35,145 nt of DNA, taken from assembly GCA_045629305.1 (NCBI GenBank), contig JAZQQZ010000007.1, forward strand, positions 1 through 35,145, written 5' to 3'. Of the stretch, positions 15,750 to 23,668 are shown one piece after another. This DNA is from UBA1227 sp045629305. Lineage in GTDB: Bacteria; Bacillota; Clostridia; Oscillospirales; Acutalibacteraceae. Made by a program: the position numbers and the translations under genes. Numbering within the stretch: the stretch's first letter is position 1; the number at the start of each line of letters is the position of its first letter. The notes beneath the pieces were generated by a model. That model saw only the letters and a list, made by a program, of their open reading frames with translations. It ran no database searches and was not told the origin of the DNA.

Positions 15750-18230
15750 TTATGCTGTTTCTATCTTACTTGCCTCTTCAAGGCCGAAGGTCTTAATAGC
15801 ATCCTCACGCATCTTATATTTAAGTATTTTACCTGCTGCGTTCATAGGGAAGCTATCAACGAAAAGTACGTATTTAGGCACTTTGTGCTTTGCCATATTC
15901 GCTCCGACATACTCGCGAAGTTCATCCTCTGTCATAGTTTCGCCCTTCTTTAGAACGACCTCTGCACAGATTTCTTCGCCGAGGCCCTTATCAGGAACGC
16001 CTATTACTTGGACATCTTCTACCTTGTCGTGAGTGTAGATAAACTCTTCAATCTCTTTAGGATAGATATTCTCACCGCCACGGATAATCATATCTTTAAG
16101 ACGACCGGTAATCTTGAAATAGCCGTCAGGCGTGCGCTGTGCGAGGTCTCCTGTGTGGAGCCATCCATCCTTGTCAATTGTATTGGCAGTAGCTTTAGGC
16201 ATCTTGTAGTAGCCCTTCATGATGTTGTAGCCACGTGCGAGGAACTCGCCGTCTACACCATCAGGACAGTCCTCGCCTGTCTCAGGGTCTACAATCTTAC
16301 ACTCAATCTCTGGAAGCGCTCTTCCGACAGTTGTACAACGAATTTCAATTGAGTCATCAGTTGAACTCATTGTGCAGCCCGGAGATGCCTCTGTCTGGCC
16401 ATATACGATGGTTATCTCATCCATATGCATCTTTTCCACTACCTCTTCCATAACAGGAATAGGACAAGGACTGCCGGCCATGATGCCGGTACGCATATGT
16501 GAGAAGTCTGTCTTGGCAAAATCAGGATGCTGAAGCATTGCAATGAACATTGTAGGTACGCCATGGAATGCTGTTATATGCTCCTGATTGATACAAGCAA
16601 GACTTGGCTTCGCAGAGAAATATGGAATTGGGCAAATCGTACCGCCATGCGTCATGGTGGCAGTCATAGCAAGCACCATTCCGAAGCAGTGGAACATCGG
16701 TACCTGAATCATCATACGGTCAGCCGTAGAGAGATCCATTCTATCGCCGATGCATTTGCCGTTATTTACGATGTTGTAGTGAGTGAGCATTACGCCCTTC
16801 GGGAAGCCTGTTGTGCCTGAAGTATATTGCATGTTAGCAACATCGTTCTTATCGATTGTTGCTGCAATTCTATATACCTCGACAAGTGGCTTTTCACTTG
16901 ACTTATCAAGTGCCTCTTCAAAAGTGAGGCAGCCAGGCATCTCAAAGCCCACAGTGATAACATTTCTAAGGAAAGGAAGACGCTTTGAATGAAGCGGAGA
17001 TCCCTTCTTAGTCTCATAAAGTTCAGGACAGAGCTGAAGTACAGTATCTTTATATGAGTTGTCCTTATTGTTCTCAATCATGATGAGCGTATGAGTATCT
17101 GACTGTTTAAGAAGATACTCAAGCTCAGCAATCTTGTAAGCTGTGTTAACAGTTACAAGTACTGCACCGATTTTAGTTGCTGCCCAGAACGCGATATACC
17201 ACTCTGGTACGTTAGTTGCCCATACAGCGACCTGCATTCCCTTCTTGACTCCAAGTGCAAGGAGTGCGCGTGCAAATGTATCTACATCGTCACGGAACTC
17301 AGAATATGTACGAGTATAGTCAAGTGTCGTGTACTTGAATGCTATCTGGTCAGGGAACTCCTCGACCATCGCATCAAGTACCTGTGGGAAGGTCTTATCT
17401 ATAAGTGCCTCCTTCTTCCAGAGGAACTTACCTGTATGTGTCTTATTGTAGTAATAATGACTCTGAGTCATAGTCTTACTGCTGAGTGAAGTCATGAAGT
17501 GATAATAATGAGTAAGAATTATCTCATAATCATCGATCTCCGGCAAATTGGCCGGATTCCACTCGAGACAGATATATCCAGCAAAATTGACTGAACGAAG
17601 GGCGTTCATCATCTCCATCATAGGGAGATCGCCCTCGCCTGCGAGAGCGTAATTACCGTCCTTCTTCTGGTCTACTACGTGTACAAGTTTTACATAAGCA
17701 CCGAGGTTCTTAATTGTATCCTCAGGGTCCTCATTACCGCAGAAAAATGTATCATGGAGATTCCAGTCAACGCCGATGGCATCGCACGAGAACGCTTTGA
17801 TAAGCGTTGCAAGTTTCTCTGTATCAGCGAAAACATTTCTTGTAGTGATAAGGATTGTAAGGTTAGCCGCCTCAGCGATAGGAATAGCGAGTTTAAGGAA
17901 TTCAATCGCTTTATCGAAAGCGTCCTCATTATCGCTCTCAGCATAGACTTTTATATACTTCGTATTGAGAAGTCTTGCTGATTTAGTATGTGTTGCGAAA
18001 AGCGCAGCAGAGATAGTTACATCCTCATACTGTGCAATGTTAATTCCTGAATTGATAGAACAGAGTTCAACTCCCTCATTAAAAAGGAAATGACGGAGTT
18101 TCTGTGACTCCTCAGTTGCAAGACCAATGTCATGAAGTTCAATGGCACCGAACTTCAAATCTTTAGCGAGCTTTACAAACTGTTCAAAGTCATACTCTGG
18201 CCAATATCTAGTTGAAAAACTAAGATTCAA
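15750..18230 (-). CDS. Fusion: xylose-isomerase-like TIM barrel + acyl-CoA-synthetase-type AMP-forming ligase
   Basis: An 826-residue two-domain protein. Residues 1 to about 245 look like a sugar-phosphate isomerase/AP-endonuclease-2 TIM barrel: IELHDIG (30-36), a D-x-x-H in VDWNLHD (154-160), VHVVD (183-187), GEGDLP and LEWNP (222-226). The Glu usual near strand 5 appears to be Thr (ILITTRN), so its metal site may be incomplete. Residues from about 262 to the end form a full ANL-family adenylating enzyme: P-loop YTSGTTGFPKG (469-479), YGQTEASPG, HTGDLA, the hinge GRLKDMIIRGGENIYP and the catalytic-Lys motif AAGKILK. It would activate a carboxylate as an acyl-AMP and probably an acyl-CoA. The start is TTG with GAGGAGG 7 nt upstream, inside the end of the LeuA-like gene (TTGA overlap). 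No Shine-Dalgarno sequence precedes the internal Met codons between the domains, so they appear truly fused. The substrate is unknown. Confidence 0.87.
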   Translation of the reverse strand: MNLSFSTRYWPEYDFEQFVKLAKDLKFGAIELHDIGLATEESQKLRHFLFNEGVELCSINSGINIAQYEDVTISAALFATHTKSARLLNTKYIKVYAESDNEDAFDKAIEFLKLAIPIAEAANLTILITTRNVFADTEKLATLIKAFSCDAIGVDWNLHDTFFCGNEDPEDTIKNLGAYVKLVHVVDQKKDGNYALAGEGDLPMMEMMNALRSVNFAGYICLEWNPANLPEIDDYEIILTHYYHFMTSLSSKTMTQSHYYYNKTHTGKFLWKKEALIDKTFPQVLDAMVEEFPDQIAFKYTTLDYTRTYSEFRDDVDTFARALLALGVKKGMQVAVWATNVPEWYIAFWAATKIGAVLVTVNTAYKIAELEYLLKQSDTHTLIMIENNKDNSYKDTVLQLCPELYETKKGSPLHSKRLPFLRNVITVGFEMPGCLTFEEALDKSSEKPLVEVYRIAATIDKNDVANMQYTSGTTGFPKGVMLTHYNIVNNGKCIGDRMDLSTADRMMIQVPMFHCFGMVLAMTATMTHGGTICPIPYFSAKPSLACINQEHITAFHGVPTMFIAMLQHPDFAKTDFSHMRTGIMAGSPCPIPVMEEVVEKMHMDEITIVYGQTEASPGCTMSSTDDSIEIRCTTVGRALPEIECKIVDPETGEDCPDGVDGEFLARGYNIMKGYYKMPKATANTIDKDGWLHTGDLAQRTPDGYFKITGRLKDMIIRGGENIYPKEIEEFIYTHDKVEDVQVIGVPDKGLGEEICAEVVLKKGETMTEDELREYVGANMAKHKVPKYVLFVDSFPMNAAGKILKYKMREDAIKTFGLEEASKIETA

Positions 18231-19615
18231 GTTGATGCCTCCTCTTCATAGACTATCTTGTTGATTGCAGCGAGATATGCGCGAATAGACGCGCCAATAA
18301 TATCTGTTGAAATACCATTTCCTGAGAAGAGTTTTCCATTATCAGCACGAAGTTTTACGAGTGCCTGTCCCATGGACTCACGTCCCTCAGTAACAGTATT
18401 GATCTGGAAATCATCAAGTTCATATTTGTGGCCGAGAATCTGCTCGATTGTAGTGAAAGCAGCATCAATAGGACCATCACCAATACCTACTGATGATAGT
18501 ATCTCGTCCTCTTTCTTAAGCTTGATACAAGCTGTGCATGTGATTGTATTACCACTGTTGATTACATAGCTGATAAGTTCATAACTATTAGGAACTGTAA
18601 GAGCAGTTGTAGCAATGATAACGTCAAGTTCTTTAGTACCAATGCTACTCTTCTTTGAAGCTACGCGCTTAAAAGCAGCATAGACCTTAGACTTATCCTC
18701 TGGTGAGAGATCATATCCAATTGCAACAGCGGCCTTTATAACTGTATCAAGGTCATCATCAATTGTGAGATTTATAATAGGTGCGTCAATATCATCTGGT
18801 TTCTCACGTACTGTGAGGTCAGTAACAGCTGGAGCCCAAACCATCTGTGAGACACCACGAGCAAGTTCTGTCTTGCGGATTGATGTAGTAATACCGAGGT
18901 CTGCGCCACGCTTATCGATAACATTTACAGCATCGATGATATTCTTATTTGAAATCTTAATCTCTGTTGCGCCAGCGAGAACAGCGGAAAATGCGGATGC
19001 ATTGTCCATGTTGAGTTCGTTGGCTACATAGACTGTAAGATGATTCTTTGTAAGTTCTGGAATGTCCGCAACAATTCTTGCGATGAAATCGCCAAATTCA
19101 TTTGGCAAAGTTGTGCCTGCTGAATCACAGAGTGTGATCTTGTTGGCACCAGCAGCGAGCGCTGCTTTAATCGCAGAAACGAGGAAGTCGTATTCTGCGC
19201 GAGTTGCATCCTCTGCCTCGAATTCAACGTCCTTGCAATACTTGCTACACTCTGATACAAGTTCAGTGACAAGCTCAAGAACCTTCTGTGGCTTCTTGTG
19301 ACATACGTATTCCATCTGAACTGTACTTGTAGGAAGTGCAACCTTAAGTACGGGTTTCTTTGCTCCCTTGAGTGCATCCCAAATTGGTGCGATATTATCC
19401 TTCTTCATTCCAACAGGAATTACTATACGGCATTCTTTAAGTGCTAGAGCGAGAGTCTTAATTAGTAGAGCATCTGTGTGTACATTCTGAATTTCAGGCA
19501 GGTCAATAGAACCGTAGTTCAAGCGGTCCATAATTTTAGCCATTTCAACTTTTTCTTTGAATGTCAGATGTTCTGTTGTTTTGATTGTTACATCAGTGAA
19601 ATTAATCTTTCTCAT
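18227..19615 (-). CDS. LeuA/HMGL-family protein with LeuA allosteric domain but degenerate active site
   Basis: A 462-residue protein related to 2-isopropylmalate synthase and homologues. Residues 1 to about 265 form the HMGL-like barrel (FEAEDATRAEYDF at 132-144 and the following strands are recognisable). The C-terminal about 120 residues match the LeuA dimer/allosteric domain, with GDGPIDAAFTTIE (379-391) and GNGISTDIIGASIRAYLAAIN (432-452). Catalytic residues are missing: the DTTLRDGEQ block reads DVTIKTTEH (8-16), the HxHND metal site reads YVANE (196-200), and the GERAGN loop is absent. It is therefore unlikely to be a normal metal-dependent synthase and may be a regulator, partner or new enzyme. 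It is first in an operon with the TIM-barrel/ligase fusion (4-bp overlap), under a near-consensus promoter. The ATG has AGGAG 7 nt upstream. Confidence 0.85.
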   Translation of the reverse strand: MRKINFTDVTIKTTEHLTFKEKVEMAKIMDRLNYGSIDLPEIQNVHTDALLIKTLALALKECRIVIPVGMKKDNIAPIWDALKGAKKPVLKVALPTSTVQMEYVCHKKPQKVLELVTELVSECSKYCKDVEFEAEDATRAEYDFLVSAIKAALAAGANKITLCDSAGTTLPNEFGDFIARIVADIPELTKNHLTVYVANELNMDNASAFSAVLAGATEIKISNKNIIDAVNVIDKRGADLGITTSIRKTELARGVSQMVWAPAVTDLTVREKPDDIDAPIINLTIDDDLDTVIKAAVAIGYDLSPEDKSKVYAAFKRVASKKSSIGTKELDVIIATTALTVPNSYELISYVINSGNTITCTACIKLKKEDEILSSVGIGDGPIDAAFTTIEQILGHKYELDDFQINTVTEGRESMGQALVKLRADNGKLFSGNGISTDIIGASIRAYLAAINKIVYEEEAST

Positions 19616-19644
19616 AATAAGACTCCTAAATATGCTCTATAAAT

Positions 19645-19664
19645 ATCTTATAAATAAATAAGAT
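19645..19664. repeat. Inverted repeat in the leader of the LeuA-like/fusion operon
   Basis: ATCTTAT and ATAAGAT (7-bp perfect arms, 6-bp centre) lie just downstream of the -10 (19673-19678), at the expected transcription start. It may be an operator or a 5' hairpin that stabilises the mRNA. AT-rich sequence makes chance symmetry possible. Confidence 0.5.
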
Positions 19665-19672
19665 TAAGAAAA

Positions 19673-19700
19673 ATTATATTATTAATATTTAAAATGTCAA
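19673..19700 (-). promoter_or_regulatory. Promoter of the LeuA-like/TIM-ligase operon
   Basis: On the minus strand, perfect TTGACA (19695-19700) and perfect TATAAT (19673-19678) are 16 bp apart. The -35 overlaps the stop codon of the upstream transporter gene. It therefore gives the operon its own start despite the short gap. Confidence 0.82.
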
Positions 19701-20605
19701 TCTTTCTTTTTAAGTCTCAGTTCCGCATCGGACTGTGAGAACACGAGTCCTGCAAGGATGAGGAACATGCCGTTTACGGCGATGATTGACAATTTAGACA
19801 TGCCAGTTACTATCTGTGCAATCAGTGTAATAACTGGCATGACAAAGAGATATTTACTCGTTGTAACCGGTCCAAGTTTATCAACTGCCACATTCCAAGT
19901 GTAGAAGCAAATTGCCGAGGCAAATAAGCCGAGGAAAAGAAGACCGAAAACTGTATCTTTAGTGAAATCAGACTTCGAAACATCGAATGTTAAAATGACA
20001 GGAATTGCCATCTCAAGCAATGAATATGTGAAGAGTCTTCTCGTGAGTACGTATCCCCGAATTTCCTTATTTGATAGGATTTTTACGATGATTGTATAGA
20101 TGGCCCAGAGCCAGATTACAAAGAGAATAATCATGTCTCCAAGAAGTCCCGTTTCTAAAATTTGTGAGTCACCGAAAGAGATAAATCCAACTCCGATAAT
20201 CGAGACAATCATACCGATAACTGTCTTAAGTTCCAGCTTCGTTTTAAGTATAAATTTAGAGAAAATTGCAGTGAAAAGTGGTGCCATTGCAGTGATAAAA
20301 GACACGCTTGCCGGCGTCGTATAATATACGCTTAAATTCTCCATATATTGATAAAATGAGGTGCCACAAATAGACGCAAGGATTATAAGTCCTTCTGTCT
20401 TCCAACCATACCACTCCGGCTTTTTCGGACAGATAATCCAGACTACAACATAAGCGAGACTATAGCGAAATAGTAGTATTTCAAGATTGGTAAAAGTCTC
20501 TTCAAGGCTCTTCGTTGTAAGGAAAGTCAGTCCCCATACAAAGATTGTGAGGAAGGCCAAAGCATGCCATTTAAGCCTTCCGTTTACAAATTTCTTTATG
20601 TCCAT
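19697..20605 (-). CDS. EamA/DMT-superfamily transporter
   Basis: A 302-residue membrane protein with about ten hydrophobic helices in two similar halves, typical of the drug/metabolite transporter (EamA) family. The first half has FVWGLTFLTTKSL and the conserved helix with YTTPASVSFITAMAPLFTAIFS; the second half repeats the pattern (TTSKYLFVMPVITLIAQI). Members export amino acids or other small metabolites; the substrate cannot be read from the sequence. Its ATG shares one base with the stop codon of pepD, whose last codons provide GAGGAG, so the two are translationally coupled. Co-expression with a dipeptidase makes amino-acid efflux a reasonable but unproven guess. Confidence 0.9.
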   Translation of the reverse strand: MDIKKFVNGRLKWHALAFLTIFVWGLTFLTTKSLEETFTNLEILLFRYSLAYVVVWIICPKKPEWYGWKTEGLIILASICGTSFYQYMENLSVYYTTPASVSFITAMAPLFTAIFSKFILKTKLELKTVIGMIVSIIGVGFISFGDSQILETGLLGDMIILFVIWLWAIYTIIVKILSNKEIRGYVLTRRLFTYSLLEMAIPVILTFDVSKSDFTKDTVFGLLFLGLFASAICFYTWNVAVDKLGPVTTSKYLFVMPVITLIAQIVTGMSKLSIIAVNGMFLILAGLVFSQSDAELRLKKKD

Positions 20606-22029
20606 TAATACTCCTCAAGTACCGCCAAAATAAGACTGATTACACGCTCAGTTGAGCTGATAGATAGACGCTCGCGTGGCGAGTGAATGTCGAGAATATC
20701 AGGGCCAATTGACACGCAGTCGAGACCTGGTAATTTGCCTGACAAAATACCGCATTCGAGACCTGCGTGAATGACTTCAACCCTAGGTTCTTTGCCGTTC
20801 TGGCGCTTATAAATCTCCACCATTTTATTGCGGAGTTTCGACTCCGGTGAGTACTCCCAGGTGGCGTACTCACAATCTATAAATATCGTACCTCCGAGCT
20901 CTGTTGCGATATCGGAGAGTTTCTCCATAAGGTCCTCTTTCTCCTTTTCAACTGTACTGCGAACAAGGAAACGAAGGGTTAGAGTTCTGTCATCAAGGAC
21001 AACTGATGCGAAGTTGAGTGATGTCTGAACAAGTCCTTTGAACTCTTTTGACATTGCCTGTACGCCATTTGGCACGCTTGCCAAAATGTCGTTAATCTTT
21101 TCTGTATCAGTCTTTCCAAGCATTGTAAATGGTGCTTTCTGACACGCGATTCTATCGATTTTAATATCGAGTCCTGGGTCTGCACCGAACTCATATGTAT
21201 CGATAAAACTTCTTGTAAGATCAGCAATTTCTGGGTATGCGAAAATAACTGCTTCTGTCATATTTGGAATGACATTATCCTTGTCTCCACCCTTAAGTGA
21301 AATGAGCCTGATACTGATATCATTCGACTCAAGGAAAGCGAGATATTCTCCCATAACTACGTTGGAATTGAGTCTTCCTTTATTGATGTCAGCGCCCGAG
21401 TGTCCGCCGATAAGACCACAGACTGTTACCTTGTAACAGTCGCCGTCTTCATCGTCCTCAGCGACACATACGGGCGTCAGTGGAACAATAATCTGCGCAC
21501 GCGCACCACCGGCACAGCCGACAGTTAGGACTCCTTCCTCTTCGGAGTCGATATTGATAAGTGTGCGTGCGTGTATCTGCTCGGCATCGATATCGATTGC
21601 GCCATACATTCCTGTCTCCTCGTCAGAAGTGAGAAGTACCTCAAGAGCCGGATGTGGCACATCGCTATCAAGGATAGCGAGTGCAATGGCAACAGCAATT
21701 CCATCATCGCCGCCGAGCGTAGTTCCTTCAGCAGTAAGGAAATCCCCGTCACGATAGAGTTTTAAAGCATCCTTGGTGAAATCAAAAGACACGCCTCTCT
21801 CTGCCTCACAGACCATATCGAGATGGCCCTGAAGCATAATGGTTTCACTGTTCTCATGCCCAGCAGTCGCTGGTGCATAGATGATAACGTTATTGGTATC
21901 ATCGGTATAGTATTCTAAGCCGTGTGACTTTGCGAAGTTCACACAGTAATTTGAAATTTCTTTAGTATTTCCTGAACCGTGAGGAATTTTAGATAGATCC
22001 TCAAAGTATGAAAGGACTTTGTTAAGCAT
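20605..22029 (-). CDS. pepD: Aminoacyl-histidine dipeptidase (M20 family, PepD)
   Basis: A 474-residue cytosolic zinc peptidase of normal PepD length. It shows the metal ligand motif QGHLDMV, the GGDDG block, the catalytic Glu pair in TSDEETGMYGA, the IDSEEEG block and a C-terminal HAGLECG histidine. It hydrolyses Xaa-His and other dipeptides. I prefer the ATG at 22029 because GGGGGA lies 7 nt before it; the ATG two codons earlier (22035) sits too close to the same site. The EamA-type transporter follows in the same operon. Confidence 0.93.
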   Translation of the reverse strand: MLNKVLSYFEDLSKIPHGSGNTKEISNYCVNFAKSHGLEYYTDDTNNVIIYAPATAGHENSETIMLQGHLDMVCEAERGVSFDFTKDALKLYRDGDFLTAEGTTLGGDDGIAVAIALAILDSDVPHPALEVLLTSDEETGMYGAIDIDAEQIHARTLINIDSEEEGVLTVGCAGGARAQIIVPLTPVCVAEDDEDGDCYKVTVCGLIGGHSGADINKGRLNSNVVMGEYLAFLESNDISIRLISLKGGDKDNVIPNMTEAVIFAYPEIADLTRSFIDTYEFGADPGLDIKIDRIACQKAPFTMLGKTDTEKINDILASVPNGVQAMSKEFKGLVQTSLNFASVVLDDRTLTLRFLVRSTVEKEKEDLMEKLSDIATELGGTIFIDCEYATWEYSPESKLRNKMVEIYKRQNGKEPRVEVIHAGLECGILSGKLPGLDCVSIGPDILDIHSPRERLSISSTERVISLILAVLEEY

Positions 22030-22067
22030 GGTCATTCCCCCATATGCTTATAAAATGAACAAGTGAT

Positions 22068-22076
22068 ATTATAACA
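22068..22076 (-). promoter_or_regulatory. Extended -10 promoter of pepD
   Basis: TGTTATAAT on the minus strand is a perfect -10 with the extended TGN element, about 40 bp upstream of pepD. I see no convincing -35, as is usual for extended -10 promoters. Confidence 0.55.
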
Positions 22077-22105
22077 AATTAAAACTTTATTTCACACCCT
22101 CTTTA

Positions 22106-22114
22106 TGATAAAAT
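22106..22114 (+). promoter_or_regulatory. Extended -10 promoter of the plus-strand small membrane protein
   Basis: TGATAAAAT is an extended -10 element 18 bp before the ribosome binding site AAGGAGGG (22132-22139). It is divergent from the pepD promoter. Confidence 0.5.
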
Positions 22115-22145
22115 ATCTATTAAGCAATCGTAAGGAGGGCCCAAC

Positions 22146-22640
22146 ATGAAAAAGGTTTTAAAATATGTTAAAATCGGCGCTATTGTCGCTGCCGTAATCG
22201 GCATTGCCATTTTCGCTTTAATCTTATATCTATATCTCGGAGTTCTTCTCCCATTCTATAACGTTCCAAACGATAACAAGTTCGTAGCTGATTACAATCC
22301 AGCAATGGCTCTTGTTTCTCAGCCAACACTTGACACTCTTTCTATTCTCACGGATGGTAGTGATAAACTCGAACTTGGAATCAATAAAGACGGAAAAGTA
22401 GTTTTCAAGCATCCTCATAAGGCTTTCAAGAAACTTAAGAGATATTATAAAAAGCCTGTTTGGAAATACGGTGATAAAGAGCTTAAGATGAAGCATCTTT
22501 CTAAGACCTTCTATATTGCGTATAGTGAGGAAGAATTTGTAAAAGCAGCAATTGAAGCAAATCCAGAGAACAAAGCTGCTATAGAGACATACGCAGAGCT
22601 CTTAAAGATTTATGCAAACAGCTTCAACAAGCATCGATAA
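22146..22640 (+). CDS. Small membrane-anchored protein of unknown function
   Basis: A 164-residue protein that I do not recognise. Residues about 10-33 form one strong hydrophobic helix after a Lys-rich start (MKKVLKYVK), so it is probably anchored in the membrane with residues 36-164 outside. The outer part is basic and rich in Lys/Tyr (for example AFKKLKRYYKKPVWKYGDKE), with no Cys and no known catalytic motif. A very good AAGGAGG site lies 7 nt before the ATG and a strong terminator follows, so it is a well-formed single gene. Its neighbours on both sides are on the opposite strand and give no functional hint. Confidence 0.85.
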   Translation: MKKVLKYVKIGAIVAAVIGIAIFALILYLYLGVLLPFYNVPNDNKFVADYNPAMALVSQPTLDTLSILTDGSDKLELGINKDGKVVFKHPHKAFKKLKRYYKKPVWKYGDKELKMKHLSKTFYIAYSEEEFVKAAIEANPENKAAIETYAELLKIYANSFNKHR

Positions 22641-22650
22641 GTAAAAATTA

Positions 22651-22683
22651 AAGAGCAGGTTTGGCACCTGCTCTTATTTTTTT
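22651..22683. terminator. Bidirectional terminator between the small membrane gene and ddh
   Basis: A perfect 10-bp stem AAGAGCAGGT/ACCTGCTCTT with a 5-nt loop, followed by ATTTTTTT on the plus strand and TAATTTTTAC on the minus strand. It can end both the plus-strand gene and the dapA-dapB-ddh operon. Confidence 0.93.
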
Positions 22684-23659
22684 ATAATAAATGTTTTCTA
22701 AGCTCTTCGCCAGATAAAGCTGAAAGTTCAGCTGGTGCAACATCTAAGACAGTGATACATCCACTATCGCCTTTTGATGCTCTGCGATAAACTGCGCGCG
22801 CGAAAGCAACGAGTGCACTTGCTGTGAACTCAGGATTAGAATCAAGCTGCAATTTATATTCGATAACATGCTTATGCTCACGGTCTACACCAGTGACACC
22901 AGTTCTAATTACAGATCCACCATGTGGGATACCAGAATGATTCTTATCGAGTTCTTCCTGTGAAATGAAGGTTACAGTTGTATCATAGTCTGCAAAGTAA
23001 TTAGGCATAGTAACAATTGCCTTCTCAATTGCAGCCTTATCCGCATCCTCCTCTGCTACGACATAGCATTCGCGGGTATGCTTCTCACGTACAGTGAGAG
23101 CAGGGTTCTCGCCAGCACGTACACGGTTCATAGCGTCAGCAACCGGTACAGTGTACTGACGAGCGTCTATAACGCCCGGAATGCGTCTTATAGCGTCGGA
23201 ATGGCCTTGGCTTACGCCACGGCCCCAGAACGTGTAATCCTGGCCCTCAGGAAGAATTGCAGCCGAATACGCACGATTAACTGAGAACAGACCTGGATCC
23301 CATCCCGCACTGATAAGAGCGACATTACCGCCTTCACGTGCTGCAGAATCAACTGCTGCGAAATGCTCAGGAATTCTAGCATGGGTATCAAAGCTATCTA
23401 CAACATTGAAATCACGTGCGAGCATCGGTGTAATCTCTGGAAGGTCTGTGGCAGAACCGCCACAGATTATAAGAACATCGATATCCTCTTTATATTTCAT
23501 AATATCTGATGCAGAAAATACAGGAGCACCAAGTACAGTCTTAACTGTAGCTGGATCGCGACGTGTGAATACACCTATAAGTTCAATATCATCATTCTGT
23601 GAAATGGATGCCTCAACTCCACGGCCGAGGTTACCGTATCCATAAATTGCAAGTTTCAT
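22682..23659 (-). CDS. ddh: meso-Diaminopimelate dehydrogenase (copy 1, in the dap operon)
   Basis: A 325-residue NADPH-dependent dehydrogenase of normal Ddh length. It has the Rossmann motif YGYGNLGRG near the N-terminus, CGGSATDLPE, the VDSFDTHARIPEH block, ISAGWDPG, and FWGRGVSQGHSDAIRRIPGV, all characteristic of the family. It reductively aminates L-2-amino-6-oxopimelate to meso-diaminopimelate in one step, bypassing the acylated route to this peptidoglycan and lysine precursor. AGAGG precedes the ATG, 9 bp after the dapB stop. It is the last gene of the operon. A second, roughly 60% identical copy (by eye) lies at 32.8 kb. Confidence 0.96.
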   Translation of the reverse strand: MKLAIYGYGNLGRGVEASISQNDDIELIGVFTRRDPATVKTVLGAPVFSASDIMKYKEDIDVLIICGGSATDLPEITPMLARDFNVVDSFDTHARIPEHFAAVDSAAREGGNVALISAGWDPGLFSVNRAYSAAILPEGQDYTFWGRGVSQGHSDAIRRIPGVIDARQYTVPVADAMNRVRAGENPALTVREKHTRECYVVAEEDADKAAIEKAIVTMPNYFADYDTTVTFISQEELDKNHSGIPHGGSVIRTGVTGVDREHKHVIEYKLQLDSNPEFTASALVAFARAVYRRASKGDSGCITVLDVAPAELSALSGEELRKHLL

Positions 23660-23668
23660 AATAGCCTC

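Noticed and set aside
17450..17500. Possible separate start for the ligase domain at an internal Met
   Set aside because: No GGAGG-like sequence lies upstream and the frame is continuous, so a fused protein is the better reading.
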